DNA from: Jimgerdemannia flammicorona
Lineage: Eukaryota; Mucoromycota; Endogonomycetes; Endogonales; Endogonaceae
Reading direction: 5' to 3'
NCBI GenBank assembly: GCA_003990745.1
Contig: RBNI01000880.1
Span: 1 to 26,113, forward strand
Length of the DNA stretch: 26,113 nucleotides
In this document: piece after piece, positions 23,390-26,113 of the stretch
Numbering within the stretch: position 1 is the stretch's first letter
Layout: the number at the start of each line of letters is the position of its first letter
Translations under genes and position numbers: made by a program
Notes under the pieces: model-generated
Database searches by the model: none
What the model saw: only the letters and a program-made list of their open reading frames with translations
What the model was told of the DNA's origin: nothing

Positions 23390-24500
23390 ATGGCATCTAA
23401 TCCCGTCGATCCACCTTCATGGAACTCGAACATTACAACAGCTTTCGCTTGGTTCAGCGTCATATTTAGCTGTATTAGCTGCTTCATCATTGGCCGCAAG
23501 GCCATCCTCTCTCACAGCCACCTTCGATCTAGCTGCTTCATCATGAGCATCATGATGGTGGGCCTGAGTGTCGCCAACGGGGTCCGTATCACGTCCTGTA
23601 TCTCGGAAGCACCCTTTATCACCATCAAGGACTTCTCCATGCTCCTCTTCATTAACCTCCAAGTCGCCATCACCTTTGCTGTTGGTGGCCGTTTCTACAT
23701 CCATGATAAACGAGTCAATTATCTCTATTGGTTCACCGTCGTGGCTACCATCGCAATCAACGCCTGGTCCCTAATGAGCATAGTCTTCCGGTACGCACTG
23801 CGGGAGCATGAAACGCTGAATCGAGTCCTCGAAACGGTGGCGCAGGTTGTTTGGCCTCTTGTGGTATTTCTGGCATACTGGTATGCGTTTCATCCGGTGA
23901 TTAACTCGAAGACAGGCGTGGAAAACGCGCCCTCGACGATTGTGGCGGTGGGAGTTTGGTAAGTGAAAGCCAGAGCAACGTACGCTAGAGGCTCTACAGT
24001 ACGACAATGATTGGCCCTATTTAACATTGAATCAAAATTCTAGGTACTTGACGGGGTTGGGCTTACTCCTTCTTCTACATATAGTCGTTATGACCATTTC
24101 TATCCCGTACCCTGAAGACCAATATAAAGAAATCAGCATCAACCTTGAGGCTACCACCGCAATTCTCAGGTATAGCATGCATATATGTCAAGCTTAAAAA
24201 ATAAAAAATAAAAAAATTAACCCGTATTAATTCCTTTGCTTTCGAACACACCACCCACCCACACACAACATACACGCAAAAAGGATGGTTAGTCTCGATT
24301 TCTATTCCTTTCCTCCCTCCAAGACATTCATCCTCGCTATACAAAAAAAATTCTTCAAAAATCCTTCCGATGAAATGGATCTTATCGATGGCATATGTTT
24401 GTCGATGCCAAATCTAGCTCCGGATCGCTTTGAGCTGTATCTAGACCTGGGAATCAGGTTCTCGGACAACAACCGGTTGGCACACACGTCGACTACTTAG
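23390..24500 (+). CDS. Multi-pass membrane protein of unknown function, three exons
   Basis: Exons 23390-23958, 24044-24169, 24284-24500, with GT-AG introns and matching phases, give 303 aa. The start at 23390 is preferred over the in-frame ATG at 23294 because it has a CCATGG context and the upstream part is not hydrophobic or conserved-looking. At least six hydrophobic helices are visible: FAWFSVIFSCISCFIIG, IMSIMMVGLSVANGV, MLLFINLQVAITFAVGG, YLYWFTVVATIAINAWSLM, VVWPLVVFLAYWYAF, and VWYLTGLGLLLLLHIVVMTI. A hydrophilic tail of about 90 residues follows. This resembles 7TM-like receptor or transporter topologies, but I recognise no family signature. AATAAA-like signals are not obvious immediately downstream. 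Confidence 0.65.
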
Positions 24501-25622
24501 CTGGCTAGGTGCATATTTGAGTTTAATTGAATATTGTTCCAAAAACCCGAAAGCCGGGCTAGGGGACTTCGTCATTATATGCTGAAGAATTTAAATCCAA
24601 ATTAGGCTCTGATATTTAAGACAGTTTTACTCTCATCTTATGCTAATATTTATGTATCTCCGGCCGGAGTATTTTTAATCTCCGGAGTATGCTTTAAGCC
24701 TCTAATATTTTATGATAACGTTTTTTATCCCAACTTGATTAAGCACATGTACTGCTCTACTTCCCTTATGGAAGAACAATAGGAATGTACCCCTGTGTTT
24801 GAACTCTAAAGTAAAGGGTGTATATTTCAAGGGTTTAAACCTTCAATTTGCAGTTTTATCATTGGAGTAAACGTTTCGGATGATCAACAACTAAACATTA
24901 CAAAACACATGACCACGCTGCCGTGTTCAATGACTCCTTTTGGCTAGCAGGGATTCACGAAATGCCCAAATTTTGATCACGTGATTAACGGGTTATTAAT
25001 TTTATTTATTTCACCGTCTAGCATGCTCAGATAACGTTGGTCTTCCCTGGTACCGTGCCAAGTCGATGAAGTTTCTATAGTTTTTGTTCTCCTGACATGG
25101 AATGCTGACTCGGTTTTAGCCATTTTGGCTGCAAAGCCTGCTTAGGGAAATCTTGCCACGCTTTCCTCTATCCCACAGTCCTGCCATTCATCAGTCATAG
25201 CGTTGTCTCAACAAAATATTCTTCAGTTGCCTGCTTGCAATAATTTGCATCATTCTTGGGCTTTTTCGAAGGGCACCCGCGAATTCAGGGGGTAAACGAC
25301 TGTTCTCTAAAACGGAGAACTAGCAAGAACTATATTCACTATTACTATGTATTCCTTAGATTATAGTTTAGCAAATTTGAATATTGTATATATATATATA
25401 TATGTATATATACTTTATAACTTAAGCTATTTCTACTAATATGAACTTTATTATAAAAAATATTCAGTTTATTAAAAATCTACAAACTCTAGAGTATATT
25501 TATAAGAGTATGTTACAAACTCAAACTATATTTTTTGCAGACATGAACTTACTATCTATTGATATAGAATATAATTTAAATTTTTATTTTATTTTTCTCC
25601 TCATTAATATCTCTTTCATAAA

Positions 25623-25625
<3 letters not shown>
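24501..25625. other. AT-rich intergenic region with TA microsatellite
   Basis: No supported gene. A TA dinucleotide tract lies at about 25387-25412. The frame starting at 25441 runs through a 73-T tract and encodes a phenylalanine run, so it is not a credible gene. Confidence 0.5.
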
Positions 25626-25701
<76 letters not shown>

Positions 25702-25900
25702 GTCACTTGGACTTTGTCATTTATTACTAGTCTATTAATAAGGTTACAATATCACCTCCCACTACCCAATCTCCATAGAGGAGCCCCTTCCCACATCTTT
25801 ATGAATAAGGACTACTTTCTCACTCACTACTCCAACTCTCTCCCTACTCTGTCCACAGATTTTCTCTACTAAGTAATACCTCTGACTAGTGCTCCTAACG
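25626..25900 (-). mobile_element. Second reverse-oriented retroelement 3' end with 73-nt poly(A) tail
   Basis: Seventy-three T (25626-25698) are followed by ATAGTCACTTGGACT, the same terminal sequence (one base different) as the insertion at 13254-13342. On the minus strand this reads as a unique region ending in AGTCCAAGTGACTAT plus poly(A). The unique part appears longer here, extending at least to about 25860, with a C-rich stretch on the plus strand that would be G-rich in the element. No target-site duplication was found, so the 5' boundary of the copy is uncertain. The 3' ends match, but the sequence just upstream of the tail diverges between the two copies. Confidence 0.6.
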
Positions 25901-25910
25901 AGTCAATTTA

Positions 25911-26031
25911 ATCCGGATTGGATTCGGATTGATTCGGATTGAATCCCATCCGGATCAACTCGGATGGGATTTGAATCCCATCGGGATGGATTCGAATCGG
26001 ATTCGAATCGGATTCGAATCGGATTCGAATC
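25911..26031. repeat. GGATTCGAATC palindromic tandem array with nested inverted repeats
   Basis: Four perfect 11-bp units GGATTCGAATC occupy 25988-26031. Each contains the 10-bp palindrome GATTCGAATC. Just upstream, related GGATTCGGATT motifs alternate with two perfect hairpins: AATCCCATCCG/CGGATGGGATT around 25942-25971 and GATGGGATT-TG-AATCCCATC around 25963-25982. I recall similar arrays scattered in arbuscular-mycorrhizal fungal genomes. The function is unknown. Confidence 0.85.
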
Positions 26032-26113
26032 AACCATTGTTTTGATTTCCAAATTAGACAATTAAATGTTTACATCAATAACTTGATGAATAATCATCCA
26101 AATTTGATGATCT

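Noticed and set aside
25441..25872. 143-aa open frame with poly-Phe
   Set aside because: It runs through a 73-T retroelement tail; no credible protein.

Overview
The window looks like nuclear DNA of a filamentous, intron-rich fungus. The host genes have short GT-AG introns and moderately GC-rich exons (about 50-57% GC by eye), and one of them is GDP-mannose 4,6-dehydratase. Two retroelement-like poly(T)-flanked tails and a GGATTCGAATC palindromic array remind me of repeats in arbuscular-mycorrhizal and related early-diverging fungi. I therefore lean to Mucoromycota in the broad sense (Endogonaceae, Mortierella or a Glomeromycotina relative). That placement is inference, not something the sequence proves.

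Layout. 1-1023 (+): 3' end of an EDEM-like ER mannosidase-related protein with a PA domain. 1024-5265: no gene that I can support. 5266-5505 (+): small WWE-like ORF. 6061-10308 (-): a gene I could rebuild as 15 phase-consistent exons (about 784 aa, unknown function), with an acidic N-terminal half made of repeated exon modules, a 36-bp minisatellite in intron 1 and one probable frameshift. 10719-15133 (+): a very AT-rich foreign-looking island. 15134-17761: no gene. 17762-19729 (-): complete five-exon GDP-mannose 4,6-dehydratase (375 aa). 20560-21194 (-): small two-exon membrane/coiled-coil protein. 23390-24500 (+): three-exon multi-pass membrane protein (303 aa). 24501-26113: AT-rich, with a retroelement tail and a palindromic array at the right end.

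The most interesting part is the island at 10.7-15.1 kb. It encodes four proteins in one direction: a short basic-tailed protein, a DUF7869-type transposase-like protein, a long coiled-coil protein, and a CxxC zinc-ribbon plus coiled-coil protein. Under the standard code three of the four are riddled with stops and the fourth has one. The frames stay open over 586 and about 409 codons only if TGA is read as tryptophan and internal TAA/TAG as glutamine. The substituted residues fit their context, including positions I recall as Trp and Gln in the DUF7869 family. In the coiled-coil gene every tryptophan (9 of 9) is TGA. An 89-bp poly(T)-headed retroelement fragment, bounded by a perfect 15-bp target-site duplication, sits inside that gene, and removing it restores the frame. 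Candidate explanations are DNA from a TGA=Trp genome (for example a Mollicutes-related endobacterium of the fungus), C-to-T decay of an old element, a genuinely recoded element, or an assembly chimera. Codon counts favour TGA=Trp as the original state for the coiled-coil gene, with TAA/TAG at Gln more likely decay, but this is not settled.
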